Source: Anaerolineales bacterium (lineage in GTDB: Bacteria; Chloroflexota; Anaerolineae; 4572-78; J111). From it: a DNA stretch of 64,000 nt. The notes under the pieces were generated by a model. The model saw only the letters and a program-made list of their open reading frames with translations, was not told where the DNA came from and ran no database searches. Each line of letters begins with the position of its first letter. Within the stretch, counting starts at the first letter, position 1. Below, piece by piece: positions 27,221 to 35,486 of the stretch. The position numbers were made by a program, and so were the translations under genes. The stretch covers positions 62,001 to 126,000 of the forward strand of contig JACKAU010000018.1 of assembly GCA_020634855.1 (NCBI GenBank), in the 5' to 3' direction.

Positions 27221-28037
27221 CCTCTTGGAACAATTAGCAAATATCCGCCTATTCTTATTGGATATGGATGGTACGGTTTTCTTGGGTGACAAGTTACTAC
27301 CTGGCGCCGTGGAGTTTATCGAACTCCTGAACGCCAACAACATCGAGTATTTATTTCTGACCAACAATTCTTCCAAACATCGCGGCCAATACGCCGCAAA
27401 GCTGGCCCGTCTGGGGCTGCCGGTCAGCGAGGACAAGATTTTTACCTCCGGTGAGGCCACCGCCGTCTATCTGCACAAAGCCAAACCAGGCGCCAAAATC
27501 TATCTGGTCGGCACCCCGGCCCTTGAAGACGAATTCAGGTCGCACGGTTTTACGTTAGTGGATGAGAGCGAAACGCCCGATTACGCCGTGCTTGGCTTCG
27601 ACACCACCCTCACCTACCGGAAATTATGGCGCTTATGTGACCTGGCCCGAGCCGGCGTGCCCTACATCGCCACCCACCCCGATTTCAACTGTCCCATCGA
27701 GGGCGGTTTCATGCCCGATATCGGCGCAATGATGGCTCTGGTTGAGGCTTCCACCGGACGGCGGCCCGACGTCATTGTGGGTAAACCGCATCACCCGATT
27801 ATCGAAGCCGTCGTCGAGCGCACGGGTACGCCGGTGGAACAAATCTGCATGGTCGGCGACCGGCTTTATACCGATATTGCTCTAGGCGAGGCCGGAATTA
27901 CCACAGTCTTAGTTTTAAGCGGTGAAACGCAACCCCGCGATATTCCCGGCGCACTGCACCAACCCGACCTCGTCAGGCAACATCTGGCTGAACTAGGGAT
28001 GACCTTCCGGCAGGTTGTGTCGAATGTGAATGTTTAA
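27201..28037 (+). CDS. HAD-IIA phosphatase (AraL/NagD-like)
   Basis: 278-aa sugar-phosphate phosphatase of the HAD superfamily with a C2 cap. Motif I LLDMDGTVFLG (nucleophile Asp21, acid Asp23), motif II LFLTNNSS, cap residues in PYIATHPDFNCPIEGGFMPD, and motif III/IV VGKPHHPIIEAV and CMVGDRLYTDIALG. In Bacillus subtilis the arabinose operon also encodes such a phosphatase (AraL) next to AraM, as here. It probably removes stray sugar phosphates that build up when a kinase outruns the pathway. It overlaps the preceding kinase gene by 20 bases. Confidence 0.9.
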
Positions 28038-28077
28038 GCCTGTACCGAGGTACAGCAATGACAATAAAAATTTATTT

Positions 28078-28145
28078 CACCCTCACCCCGTCGCTGGCGC
28101 GACTCCCCTCTCCCTCAGGGAGAGGGGTTGGGGGTGAGGGGCATT
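28078..28145. repeat. REP-like palindrome (CCCTCACCCC/CCCCTCTCCC type)
   Basis: CCCCTCTCCCT/AGGGAGAGGGG forms a hairpin at about 28107-28130; CCCTCACCCC (28081-28090) and GGGGTGAGGGG (28132-28142) form an outer pair. This type is widespread between genes in unrelated bacteria. It is read through by the open frame upstream of the true start at 28166. Confidence 0.8.
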
Positions 28146-28165
28146 TTCAAAGGAGTTCTTCTTTC

Positions 28166-29446
28166 ATGCCAAACGACATCTTCATTTATATCGGCGAAAA
28201 CGCCGCCGGGCAGGTGATCGAATACTGCCAGGAGCATCATAAAGACAAATTAATGCTGGTGGCCGACGAAAACACCTATGCCGCCGCCGGGCAATCCCTG
28301 GAGGCGAAGCTAAAAGCCGCCGGTTTCGATGTAAAAACCGCCCTATTAACCGGTGAGGAGATTATCGCCACTGAGCGTTACTTTGTCGATGTCATGCTTC
28401 AGACCGGTCAGGAAGAACGCGCCTACATCGCCGTTGGCTCAGGCTCTATCACCGATATTACCCGCTTTGTCAGCTTCCACACGCGCTCCGATTTCATGGC
28501 GTTTCCCACGGCAGCGTCGGTGGATGGGTACACCAGCGCCGGAGCGCCCTCGGTTATTGTCGGGTTCAAGAAAACCGTTATGTGCCATTCACCCCAGGCT
28601 GTTTTTGGCGATCTGGCGGTGTTGAGCGCCGCGCCCCAGGTGATGACCGCCTCCGGCTTTGGCGATATGCTGGGTAAATATATCGCGCTGGCCGATTGGC
28701 AGTTGGGCCATTTGCTGTGGAATGAGCCGTTTGACGCGGAAATTTGCCGGCGAGTGCAAATCGCTTTGCAAAGCTGCGTCGATCACGCGGAAGCCATCGG
28801 CCAAGCCTCGCAAGATGGCTTACAAGCCTTACTCGATGGACTGATTGAATCCGGCTTCTGTATGCTGGACTTCAACGGCTCGCGTCCGGCCTCCGGTTCG
28901 GAGCATCAAGTTTCACATCATCTGGAAATGAAGTTGATTGAGCAGCAGCGGCCGGCGGTGTTGCACGGCGCCAAGGTCGGCGCCAGTACCGTTATCATGG
29001 CCGGATTATACGACAAACTACGCCAGATGAGCCGTGCAGAAGCCCTCGAACGCCTGGAAGAGGCCGAACTCACCCCGGCGGATGTCCATCGCCAAGCCAT
29101 CCGGGCAGCGTATCCGGCCATCGCCGATAAAGTGATGGCCGAACAGTCCAAATTTTTGGCGATGACCGAGGCGGACTTTGACCAATTAAAACACAAAATC
29201 GCCGACCACTGGACGGAGATACAAGCGATTGCCGCGACCGTGCCCACCCCTGACCAGGTAACCACCTGGCTAACCCAGGTCGGAGGCGCAACAACGCTGC
29301 AATCCCTCGGTTTTAGTGACGCTGAAGTAGCCGAGGCTGTAAGAAACGCCCATTATCTACGGGACCGATTTAATGTGGATAAATTAGGGCATATCATCGG
29401 GCTGAGTCTAGTTTCAGTCAATCACGATTTCATGCCGACTCGTTAG
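28166..29446 (+). CDS. sn-Glycerol-1-phosphate dehydrogenase family (AraM/EgsA-like)
   Basis: 426 aa of the iron-containing alcohol dehydrogenase-like superfamily, AraM/EgsA branch, NAD(P)H-dependent and metal-dependent. VAVGSGSITDITRF is the nucleotide-binding loop; 'PTAASVDGYTSAGAPSVI' is the substrate region; metal-ligand regions are SEHQVSHHLEM and LHGAKVGAST. ATG 28166 is preferred: AAAGGAG lies about 10 bases upstream, and the longer open frame begins in a REP-like palindrome. Bacillus AraM reduces dihydroxyacetone phosphate to glycerol-1-phosphate; in this locus the enzyme could act on a related ketose phosphate. Companion of the AraL-like phosphatase just upstream. Confidence 0.88.
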   Translation: MPNDIFIYIGENAAGQVIEYCQEHHKDKLMLVADENTYAAAGQSLEAKLKAAGFDVKTALLTGEEIIATERYFVDVMLQTGQEERAYIAVGSGSITDITRFVSFHTRSDFMAFPTAASVDGYTSAGAPSVIVGFKKTVMCHSPQAVFGDLAVLSAAPQVMTASGFGDMLGKYIALADWQLGHLLWNEPFDAEICRRVQIALQSCVDHAEAIGQASQDGLQALLDGLIESGFCMLDFNGSRPASGSEHQVSHHLEMKLIEQQRPAVLHGAKVGASTVIMAGLYDKLRQMSRAEALERLEEAELTPADVHRQAIRAAYPAIADKVMAEQSKFLAMTEADFDQLKHKIADHWTEIQAIAATVPTPDQVTTWLTQVGGATTLQSLGFSDAEVAEAVRNAHYLRDRFNVDKLGHIIGLSLVSVNHDFMPTR

Positions 29447-29458
29447 ACGCGGAAATAG

Positions 29459-29513
29459 TAATTGGTAACAGATTTTAAATAGGGGACGAGGAGCTTGAAT
29501 TACCAGTTACTCC
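29459..29513. repeat. Inverted repeat, AGTAATTGGTAA type
   Basis: AGTAATTGGTAA (29459-29470) and TTACCAGTTACT (29502-29513), one mismatch, 31 bases between. Same word family as 49051-49113 and 57848-57888. A CCGTGTTTATCCGTGTGATC stretch follows (about 29514-29533), a half-copy of the element at 23728. Confidence 0.65.
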
Positions 29514-29611
29514 GTGTTTATCCGTGTGATCAAACTCAAATGCGTTCTAGTTACTTATGTAATTCTCACGTTTAGCTTTATGGGAATTTGAGAGATAGGA
29601 GTTAACACACA

Positions 29612-30661
29612 ATGGCAAAAATTGTAATTCTTGGCGCCGGTGTAATGGGCAGCGCCTTCAGTATCCCGCTGACCGATAATGGCCACTCGGTTGCGTTGGT
29701 CGGCACCCATCTCGATGGCGATATCATTGAGGAAGTTCACGAAAGTCATGTCCATCCCCGGCTCAAAAGCCGCCTGGACGACACGGTCATGCCGTACACC
29801 TGGGACCGGCTGGGCGAGGCCTTGGAAGGGGCCGATTTGGTGGTTCAGGGCGTCAACTCCAACGGCGTCATTTGGGCCGCCGACCGGCTGGGCGAGGTTT
29901 TATCAACAAACGTGCCGGTGCTAGCCCTCACTAAAGGGCTGCACGGAGATGGCGAGCGGCTAAGTACCTTGCCGGAGTTATTCCGCAGCCACCTGCCGGC
30001 CGATATGCAAAACAAGGTCAGCCTCAACGCGGTGGGCGGTCCGTCGATTGCCGGCGAGTTGGCGGCCCGGCGTCACACCTGCGTGGTTCTGACCGGTACC
30101 GACGAAGCCCGGCTAAAGCAGTTCGCCGATTGGCTGCGCACCCCTTACTACCACATCTGGACCAGCACCGATTTTGTCGGCGTTGAGGTAGCCGTCGCGA
30201 TGAAAAATGTGTACGCCCTGGCCGTCGGATTGGTCATCGGGCTGCTCGAAAAAGAGGGCGAGGCCGACAACGGCGCGGTGATGTACAACCTGTCCGCCGC
30301 CATTTACGCCCAGGGGCTTAACGAAATCGCCTATATGGTCAACTATATGGGCGGCCAGCAGCGCAGCGCCTACACCCTACCCGGCGCGGGCGACTTGTAT
30401 GTAACCGCGCAAGGCGGACGCAACTGCCGCATGGGGCGCTATTTGGGGTTAGGGATGCCCTATAGTGAAGCCAAAGCCAAACACATGGCCGATATCACCA
30501 TCGAAGGCGCTGAGTTGGCCGCGTCGATTGGCCCCACCGTCAAAAACCTCATTAACAACGGCGAGCTTGACGGCCAAGCCCTGCCTTTACTACAAACGAT
30601 GATTGATATTGTGCGCCACGACGCCCCGGTGGAAATTCCCTGGGACGCGTTCTTTGCTTAG
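29612..30661 (+). CDS. Glycerol-3-phosphate dehydrogenase [NAD(P)+]-like (GpsA family)
   Basis: 349-aa soluble dehydrogenase. The Rossmann motif is VILGAGVMGSAFSIPL; family motifs are LALTKGL, VGGPSIAGELAAR, VAVAMKNVYALAVG (catalytic Lys) and 'TLPGAGDLYVTAQGGRNCRMG'. The family interconverts dihydroxyacetone phosphate and sn-glycerol-3-phosphate. Housekeeping GpsA makes lipid precursor; this copy, inside a carbohydrate locus and divergent in sequence (VQGVNSNGVIW where typical GpsA has a V(x)P motif), is more likely a catabolic paralogue acting on a ketose/polyol phosphate. Having both glycerol-1-P and glycerol-3-P type dehydrogenases side by side is unusual. Confidence 0.85.
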   Translation: MAKIVILGAGVMGSAFSIPLTDNGHSVALVGTHLDGDIIEEVHESHVHPRLKSRLDDTVMPYTWDRLGEALEGADLVVQGVNSNGVIWAADRLGEVLSTNVPVLALTKGLHGDGERLSTLPELFRSHLPADMQNKVSLNAVGGPSIAGELAARRHTCVVLTGTDEARLKQFADWLRTPYYHIWTSTDFVGVEVAVAMKNVYALAVGLVIGLLEKEGEADNGAVMYNLSAAIYAQGLNEIAYMVNYMGGQQRSAYTLPGAGDLYVTAQGGRNCRMGRYLGLGMPYSEAKAKHMADITIEGAELAASIGPTVKNLINNGELDGQALPLLQTMIDIVRHDAPVEIPWDAFFA

Positions 30662-30687
30662 ATTTGCTTAGAAAGGAGGCGAAAGAG

Positions 30688-30747
30688 ATGTCCATCCGCG
30701 GCTCTCCGGTTTTGTTCCGCAGGCCCGAATATATTCATGATGGGTAA
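30688..30747 (+). CDS. 19-residue leader-type open frame with strong ribosome site
   Basis: ATG 30688 follows AAAGGAGG (30672-30679) with 8-base spacing, an almost ideal ribosome site, yet the frame encodes only MSIRGSPVLFRRPEYIHDG before TAA. The stop codon lies inside the left arm of the perfect hairpin 30743-30789. It may be a leader peptide controlling the binding-protein gene 230 bases downstream, or the start of a lost gene. Nothing in the peptide points to a specific amino acid sensor, except three Arg in 19 residues. Confidence 0.35.
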   Translation: MSIRGSPVLFRRPEYIHDG

Positions 30748-30789
30748 GGAGATACCGGCAAACTTGGCGGTCAGCAGTATCTCCTTACC
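30743..30789 (+). other. Perfect 13-bp inverted repeat, possible terminator or attenuator
   Basis: GGTAAGGAGATAC (30743-30755) pairs fully with GTATCTCCTTACC (30777-30789), loop 21 bases, no U-run after it. A second hairpin GGCGAC-ATGG-GTCGCC lies at 30807-30822, of the GGGCGACC/GGTCGCCC intergenic-repeat type. TATAAT at 30847-30852 may be the -10 box of the binding-protein gene; no clear -35 was found. The 315-base gap 30662-30976 holds nothing else except the short frame at 30688. Confidence 0.55.
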
Positions 30790-30976
30790 AGGGCCACAAT
30801 TGTAGAGGCGACATGGGTCGCCCCATTACTATGGCTTACGGCGCAGTATAATATAGATCGATGAGTTGCTCAACTATTAATATTGCCATTAAACGTTTGC
30901 CGATCAATGAGGGCTGGCCTTTGTCAAAGTTAAGAATGTCTTATCTAATTCGAAAAACTGAGAAGAGGTCAAAATA

Positions 30977-32587
30977 ATGCATAAGAAACATTGGCTCATT
31001 GCCGTTTTATTGATGTTATTTGCTTCGCTGTTATTGGCATGTTCCAGCACCCCGGAACCCGCTGAAGAAGCAACGCAGGAAGAAGCCGCTGCCGAGGAAC
31101 CGGCTGAAGCGGCAGAACCCGCGGCTGAAGAAGCCGCCGCAGAACCGGCAGAAGCCGAAGAACCCGCTGCCGAAGAAGCCGCCGCAGAAGAAGCAATGGC
31201 TGACGAAGAAGCGATGGCCGGAGACGACTGGTGGGCCGAAGCAGCAGCGCCGTATCAAGGCGTGACCATTCGCGGCATCTCCGAAAGCACGCCGCCGTCC
31301 AAATATGTCAGTGAGGTGTTAGCTCCCCAGTTTGAAGAACTGACCGGCATCAAGGTCGAGTTTGAAGCTACCTCCTGGGACCAAATGTACTCCAAAGCCA
31401 TCCAAGATATGGAAGCCAACACCGGCATCTATGACTTTGTCTACATCGAACAAGATATCGTCTACTCCTACATGGCCCAAGATTACCTGGTCGATATCAC
31501 CCAAGCCCTGGCCGACAATCCCGATTTAGATTACCCCGACTTCAATGTCGATGAGTTCACTTCCTTCATCAATGATTTCAAAGACCCGACCACCGGCGAT
31601 GTCTTTGGCGTGCCGATGGAAGCCTTTGTGAAAGTCTACTTGTATCGCAAAGACTTGTTCGAAGACCCCGACATCCAAGCTCAGTTCAAGGAGCAGTATG
31701 GCTACGACCTGGCTCCGGCCACCAACTTTGACGAATATCGCGACATCGCCGAATTCTTCACCGCCTATGGCGAGGAGAATGGTCTGGATTTGTGGGGGTC
31801 AACTGTCCAAGCTGCCTCTGGCCATCCCGCTTCCTTCTACGAATACTTCGAATCGATAGCCCCTGCCTTCGGTGTCTACAACTGGGGTATCAACAGCGAT
31901 AACTGGAAAGCCACCGTTGAAAATGGCGGTGAGATGAACAGCGACACCGCCAAAGAAGCTCTGGCATTCTGGCTCAGTATGTTGGACTATGCCCCCCCCG
32001 AAGCCACCAGCAGCACCTGGGATGAGGTCGCCAGCACTTTTGCCGCCGGTCGCGCCGCTCAGGGCTGGGTCTATGGCGAGAACGCCGCCTGGATCGCCAC
32101 CGATGACACCCGCTCCATTGTGGTCGGTAACGTCGGCGTTGGCTTACCGCCCACCGCTCCCGGCGTCATGGAAGAAGCCCAAGCCGGTGACGGCTACATC
32201 GGCTACTACGATGGCGGGGCCTTCGGCATTCCTCATTCGTCCCAAAACAAGGATGCGACCTTGCTGTGGTTACAGTTCATCGGCCAGCCTTCGGTCCAAC
32301 CCGAATGGGCCGCCGCCGGCTCCCGTATTGTCCATCAAGCCACTTTCGACGACCCCCTGATTAAGGACCTGGATACCAAAGTCGATGGCTACTTCACCCT
32401 GCTCGAAGAAGATGGTCCCCTCTTTGCCGGCGCACCTCCCTTCCCCTTCCACGCTCCGATCCGTGAAGTGGTTGCCCCCTACATCTATCGCGCCATTGCC
32501 GGCGAGTTGACCGCTGATGAAGCTCTCGACCAAGCCGCCGCGGCTGTCGATCAAGAATTGGTTAATTTAGGGTACGGTCAGGAATAA
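30977..32587 (+). CDS. Carbohydrate ABC transporter substrate-binding lipoprotein
   Basis: 536 aa. The signal ends in lipobox LLLAC (Cys22). An unusual Ala/Glu/Pro linker (about 30-80: EEA, AEEPAEA repeats) is followed by the binding domain of the extracellular solute-binding family 1 type: APYQGVTIRGISESTPPS, 'FEELTGIKVEFEATSWDQMY', FVYIEQD, VPMEAFVKVYLYRKDLFED, GWVYGENAAWIATDD, GYIGYYDGGAFGIPHSSQNK. It most likely delivers a polyol or pentose to the permeases at 21659-23407. Its gene lies 7.5 kb from them, at the far end of the enzyme genes. A remnant of a related gene sits in the expected place (21385). A close paralogue is at 36916. GAGG lies 7 bases before the ATG. Confidence 0.9.
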   Translation: MHKKHWLIAVLLMLFASLLLACSSTPEPAEEATQEEAAAEEPAEAAEPAAEEAAAEPAEAEEPAAEEAAAEEAMADEEAMAGDDWWAEAAAPYQGVTIRGISESTPPSKYVSEVLAPQFEELTGIKVEFEATSWDQMYSKAIQDMEANTGIYDFVYIEQDIVYSYMAQDYLVDITQALADNPDLDYPDFNVDEFTSFINDFKDPTTGDVFGVPMEAFVKVYLYRKDLFEDPDIQAQFKEQYGYDLAPATNFDEYRDIAEFFTAYGEENGLDLWGSTVQAASGHPASFYEYFESIAPAFGVYNWGINSDNWKATVENGGEMNSDTAKEALAFWLSMLDYAPPEATSSTWDEVASTFAAGRAAQGWVYGENAAWIATDDTRSIVVGNVGVGLPPTAPGVMEEAQAGDGYIGYYDGGAFGIPHSSQNKDATLLWLQFIGQPSVQPEWAAAGSRIVHQATFDDPLIKDLDTKVDGYFTLLEEDGPLFAGAPPFPFHAPIREVVAPYIYRAIAGELTADEALDQAAAAVDQELVNLGYGQE

Positions 32588-32633
32588 GCTTACAGGTAAG
32601 CTGATGGCTTATGAGCAAGTAATATAGTAATTA

Positions 32634-32664
32634 GAGACATGGTGGGTAAAACCCACCATGTCTC
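32634..32664. other. Perfect 14-bp hairpin
   Basis: GAGACATGGTGGGT, loop AAA, ACCCACCATGTCTC. It lies 46 bases after the binding-protein gene and 55 bases before the dehydrogenase start. No U-run follows, so mRNA 3'-end stabilisation or partial termination (to give more binding protein than enzyme) is more likely than full termination. Confidence 0.7.
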
Positions 32665-32719
32665 CAAAATTTCGATTAACCGATTTGACCCCGACTTGTT
32701 CGGGGGAGGAATAAGTATA

Positions 32720-33820
32720 ATGAACTATCAAGCCAACGAACCCCTGCCCAAAATGATGCAGGCCGTGGTCTGCTATGGGCCACAAGATTATCGGCTGGAA
32801 GAGTGGGCTGTGCCGGAACCCGGCCCGGAAGAGGTGGTGGTGCGGGTGAAATCGGTTGGCATCTGCGCCAGCGATTTAAAGTGCTATCTGGGCGCACCCC
32901 TATTTTGGGGGGATGCTCATCGAGAAGGCTACTGCCAGCCGCCGGTGATTCCCGGCCACGAATTTGTGGGTGAGGTGGTGGCCTTGGGTGAAGGCGCAGC
33001 CGAAAAATATGGGCTGGTGCTGGGTGATATGGCGATTTCTGAGCAAATCGTCCCCTGTTGGCGCTGTCGATTTTGCCGTCAGGGGCAATATTGGATGTGC
33101 CAGACGAAGCACGATGTGTATGGCTTTCGCCAGCGCACCTTTGGGGCCATGGCCGAATATATGTTGTTTCCCCGCGATGCCTTGAACTACAAAGTGCCCC
33201 AATCGATCCCGGTTGAGCAAGCCGTTTACATCGAGCCGCTGGCCTGCGCCATCCATGCCGTGCAGCGCGGCCACATTGAATTTCAAGACGTGGTGGTCAT
33301 TGCCGGAGCCGGCCCGCTGGGGCTGGGGATGATCGCCGCCGCTCGTCTAAAAACGCCCCGCCTGTTGATTGCGCTCGATTTGAATGACCAACGGCTAGAA
33401 GTGGCCAAAGCCTGCGGCGCGGACTTAGGCTTGAATCCCACCCAAGTCGATGTCATCGACGAAGTGCGCAAACTAACCGATGGTTACGGCTGCGATGTTT
33501 ATATCGAAGCTACAGGCCATCCGGCGGCGGTTGAGCAGGGGTTACACATGACTCGCAAGCTGGGTACAATTGTGGAGTTTAGCGTTATGCGCGAGCCGGT
33601 CACCACCGATTGGACCATTATTGGTGACACCAAAGAGTTAACTATTTACGGATCGCATCTTGGCCCCTACTGTTATCCTGTGGCGATTGATTGGCTGGCA
33701 AAAGGTCTTCTGCCGATGGAGGCTATCATCACCCATCAAATGCCGCTCACAGCTTTTCAAGAAGGCATCGACATGGTGGCCTCGGGTCAGCAGTCGATCA
33801 AGGTCGCTTTACGGCCATAA
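32720..33820 (+). CDS. Zinc-dependent polyol dehydrogenase (erythritol/L-threitol dehydrogenase-like)
   Basis: 366-aa medium-chain dehydrogenase. Catalytic zinc: GICASDLKCY (Cys), 'PVIPGHEFVGEVV' (His-Glu). The structural-zinc loop VPCWRCRFCRQGQYWMC has the four Cys. Cofactor site: VIAGAGPLGLGMIAAA, with ALDLND at the end of the second strand suggesting NAD+. Residues such as AVVCYGPQDYRLEE, FWGDAHR and HLGPYCYPVAI match what I recall of bacterial erythritol/L-threitol dehydrogenases. ATG 32720 has GGGGGAGGA upstream; the open frame from 32639 would start inside the hairpin. It would oxidise the imported polyol to a ketose for the FGGY kinases. Confidence 0.85.
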   Translation: MNYQANEPLPKMMQAVVCYGPQDYRLEEWAVPEPGPEEVVVRVKSVGICASDLKCYLGAPLFWGDAHREGYCQPPVIPGHEFVGEVVALGEGAAEKYGLVLGDMAISEQIVPCWRCRFCRQGQYWMCQTKHDVYGFRQRTFGAMAEYMLFPRDALNYKVPQSIPVEQAVYIEPLACAIHAVQRGHIEFQDVVVIAGAGPLGLGMIAAARLKTPRLLIALDLNDQRLEVAKACGADLGLNPTQVDVIDEVRKLTDGYGCDVYIEATGHPAAVEQGLHMTRKLGTIVEFSVMREPVTTDWTIIGDTKELTIYGSHLGPYCYPVAIDWLAKGLLPMEAIITHQMPLTAFQEGIDMVASGQQSIKVALRP

Positions 33821-33855
33821 GCAAATCTCCCATCTCCAAAAAGTGAGGAACAGAG

Positions 33856-34662
33856 ATGACTGACAAATTGCAGGACACAAAACCTATTCTGGAACGATTT
33901 CGGCTAGATGGCCGGGTGGCGCTTGTAACCGGTGGTGGGCAGGGCATTGGTCGGGCGTTTGCCCACGCTCTGGGTGAGGCCGGCGCAAACGTGGCGGTGG
34001 TTGACCTGGCTGCGGACAAGGCCGATGAAGTGACCCATGAATTATCAAACAAAGGAATTAATGGCATTGCCATTACCGCCGACGTTACCCGAGCCGATCA
34101 GGTGCAGAAAATGGTGGATGTGGTCGTGGATAAATGGGGTACACTGACTATCGGGGTGAACAATGCCGGGATTGCCGGCTGGTTTGATATAGAAACGATG
34201 CCGGAGAACGAATGGGATAAAATAATGAATCTCAATCTGAAGGGCGTATTTTTGTGCGCTCAGGCTGAGGGCCGTATTATGCTAGAATCCGGCTACGGCA
34301 AAATTATCAACACTGCCTCAATGTCGGCTCATATTGCTAACATGCCCCAAAATCAGACCGCTTATAATACCTCCAAAGCCGGAGTACTCCATCTAACCCG
34401 CAGTTTGGCCGCCGAGTGGGGTTTGCGCGGGGTGCGGGTCAACAGCATCAGCCCCGGCTACACCCGTACCCAATTGGTGCATCAATTTATTAACGAGCCA
34501 ATCGGCCGGGAAAAACTCCCGCATTGGCTACAGCGCACCCCGATGAACCGCCTGGGAGAAGTCACCGATTTGCAGGGAGCGGTGGTTTATTTGGCCTCGG
34601 AGGTGTCAGATTTTATGACCGGCCACGATTTGATTATTGATGGCGGGTATTGTGCCTGGTAA
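33856..34662 (+). CDS. Short-chain dehydrogenase/reductase, polyol type
   Basis: 268-aa classical SDR. Cofactor motif VALVTGGGQGIGRAFA; VVDLAAD suggests NAD(H) preference; NNAGIAG; catalytic Ser-Tyr-Lys in TASMSAH and AYNTSKAGVLHLT; C-terminal DFMTGHDLIIDGGYCAW. Sequence style resembles sorbose/xylulose reductases and D-threitol or arabinitol 2-dehydrogenases. With the preceding zinc dehydrogenase it would let the cell use two stereoisomers of a polyol. Spacing to the upstream gene is 35 bases; GAGG stands before the ATG. Confidence 0.88.
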   Translation: MTDKLQDTKPILERFRLDGRVALVTGGGQGIGRAFAHALGEAGANVAVVDLAADKADEVTHELSNKGINGIAITADVTRADQVQKMVDVVVDKWGTLTIGVNNAGIAGWFDIETMPENEWDKIMNLNLKGVFLCAQAEGRIMLESGYGKIINTASMSAHIANMPQNQTAYNTSKAGVLHLTRSLAAEWGLRGVRVNSISPGYTRTQLVHQFINEPIGREKLPHWLQRTPMNRLGEVTDLQGAVVYLASEVSDFMTGHDLIIDGGYCAW

Positions 34663-34826
34663 GATGAATATCTGGCAGTCTACGACACCATTGAAAATTT
34701 CGATAGCGAGTATACAAAAGTCATGATAGAATTGGATTAGCTGTCTATCCATAAACCAGAAAAGTATCTTAAGCAATGACGGTAACGAACAAGAGCCTTG
34801 ACTAGCTCTAGCCTGGAGGGTAGGCG

Positions 34827-35486
34827 TTGAACAAAATTAGAGTATTATTAGCCGAAGATCATACCATTGTACGCAAGGGCATTCGAGTGCTGCTGGATAC
34901 GGAAGACGACATCGAAGTCGTGGGTGAAGCCGAGGACGGTCAAGAAGCTATTGACCAAGTGGAGCAATTCATACCAGATTTAGTGTTGATGGATCATACC
35001 ATGCCGGTTCTCAACGGTCTGGAAGCGACTCGCCAAATCAAAAAACGGTTCCCTGATGTTAAAGTTCTAATTTTAACCATGTACACAACCGAAGAGTATA
35101 TTCTTCCATTCTTACAAGCCGGAGCATCGGGCTATTTAATCAAAAAGACAGCGCCAAAAGAGCTGGTTACGGCCATCCACGCCGTTTATCGGGGCGATTC
35201 CTATTTAAGCCCATCTATCTCAAAGACAGTCATTGAAGGCTATATCCAACAATCTCAAAAAATAGAAACGGATGATAATTATGAAAAGCTCACCGATCGC
35301 GAACGGCAAATATTACAGATGATCACAGAGGGCTTCTCTAACCGAGAAATCGCCGAACGATTGCACATTAGCATCAAAACGGTCAACAATCATCGCGTAA
35401 ATTTGATGGACAAACTTGATATCCACAGTACGGCGAAGTTAGTGAAGTATGCTATTCGCAAAGGGGTTATCAGTTTAGACGAATAA
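34827..35486 (+). CDS. NarL/LuxR-family response regulator (TTG start)
   Basis: 219 aa. The receiver domain (1-120) has acidic AEDH, phospho-acceptor Asp56 in LVLMDHTMP, Thr in ILTMYTT and Lys in YLIKK. The LuxR-type DNA-binding domain (about 150-210) has LTDRERQILQMITEGFSNRE, IAERLHISIKTVNNHRVNLM. The start is TTG 34827, set by GGAGGG 7 bases upstream. It is coupled to the next gene by a TAATG overlap, so the two make a two-component pair. Position right after the polyol genes suggests it controls them. Confidence 0.93.
   Translation: MNKIRVLLAEDHTIVRKGIRVLLDTEDDIEVVGEAEDGQEAIDQVEQFIPDLVLMDHTMPVLNGLEATRQIKKRFPDVKVLILTMYTTEEYILPFLQAGASGYLIKKTAPKELVTAIHAVYRGDSYLSPSISKTVIEGYIQQSQKIETDDNYEKLTDRERQILQMITEGFSNREIAERLHISIKTVNNHRVNLMDKLDIHSTAKLVKYAIRKGVISLDE

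Noticed and set aside
28058..28165. N-terminal extension of the AraM-like protein
   Set aside because: It is encoded by a REP-like palindrome and lacks a ribosome site, whereas ATG 28166 has AAAGGAG in place.
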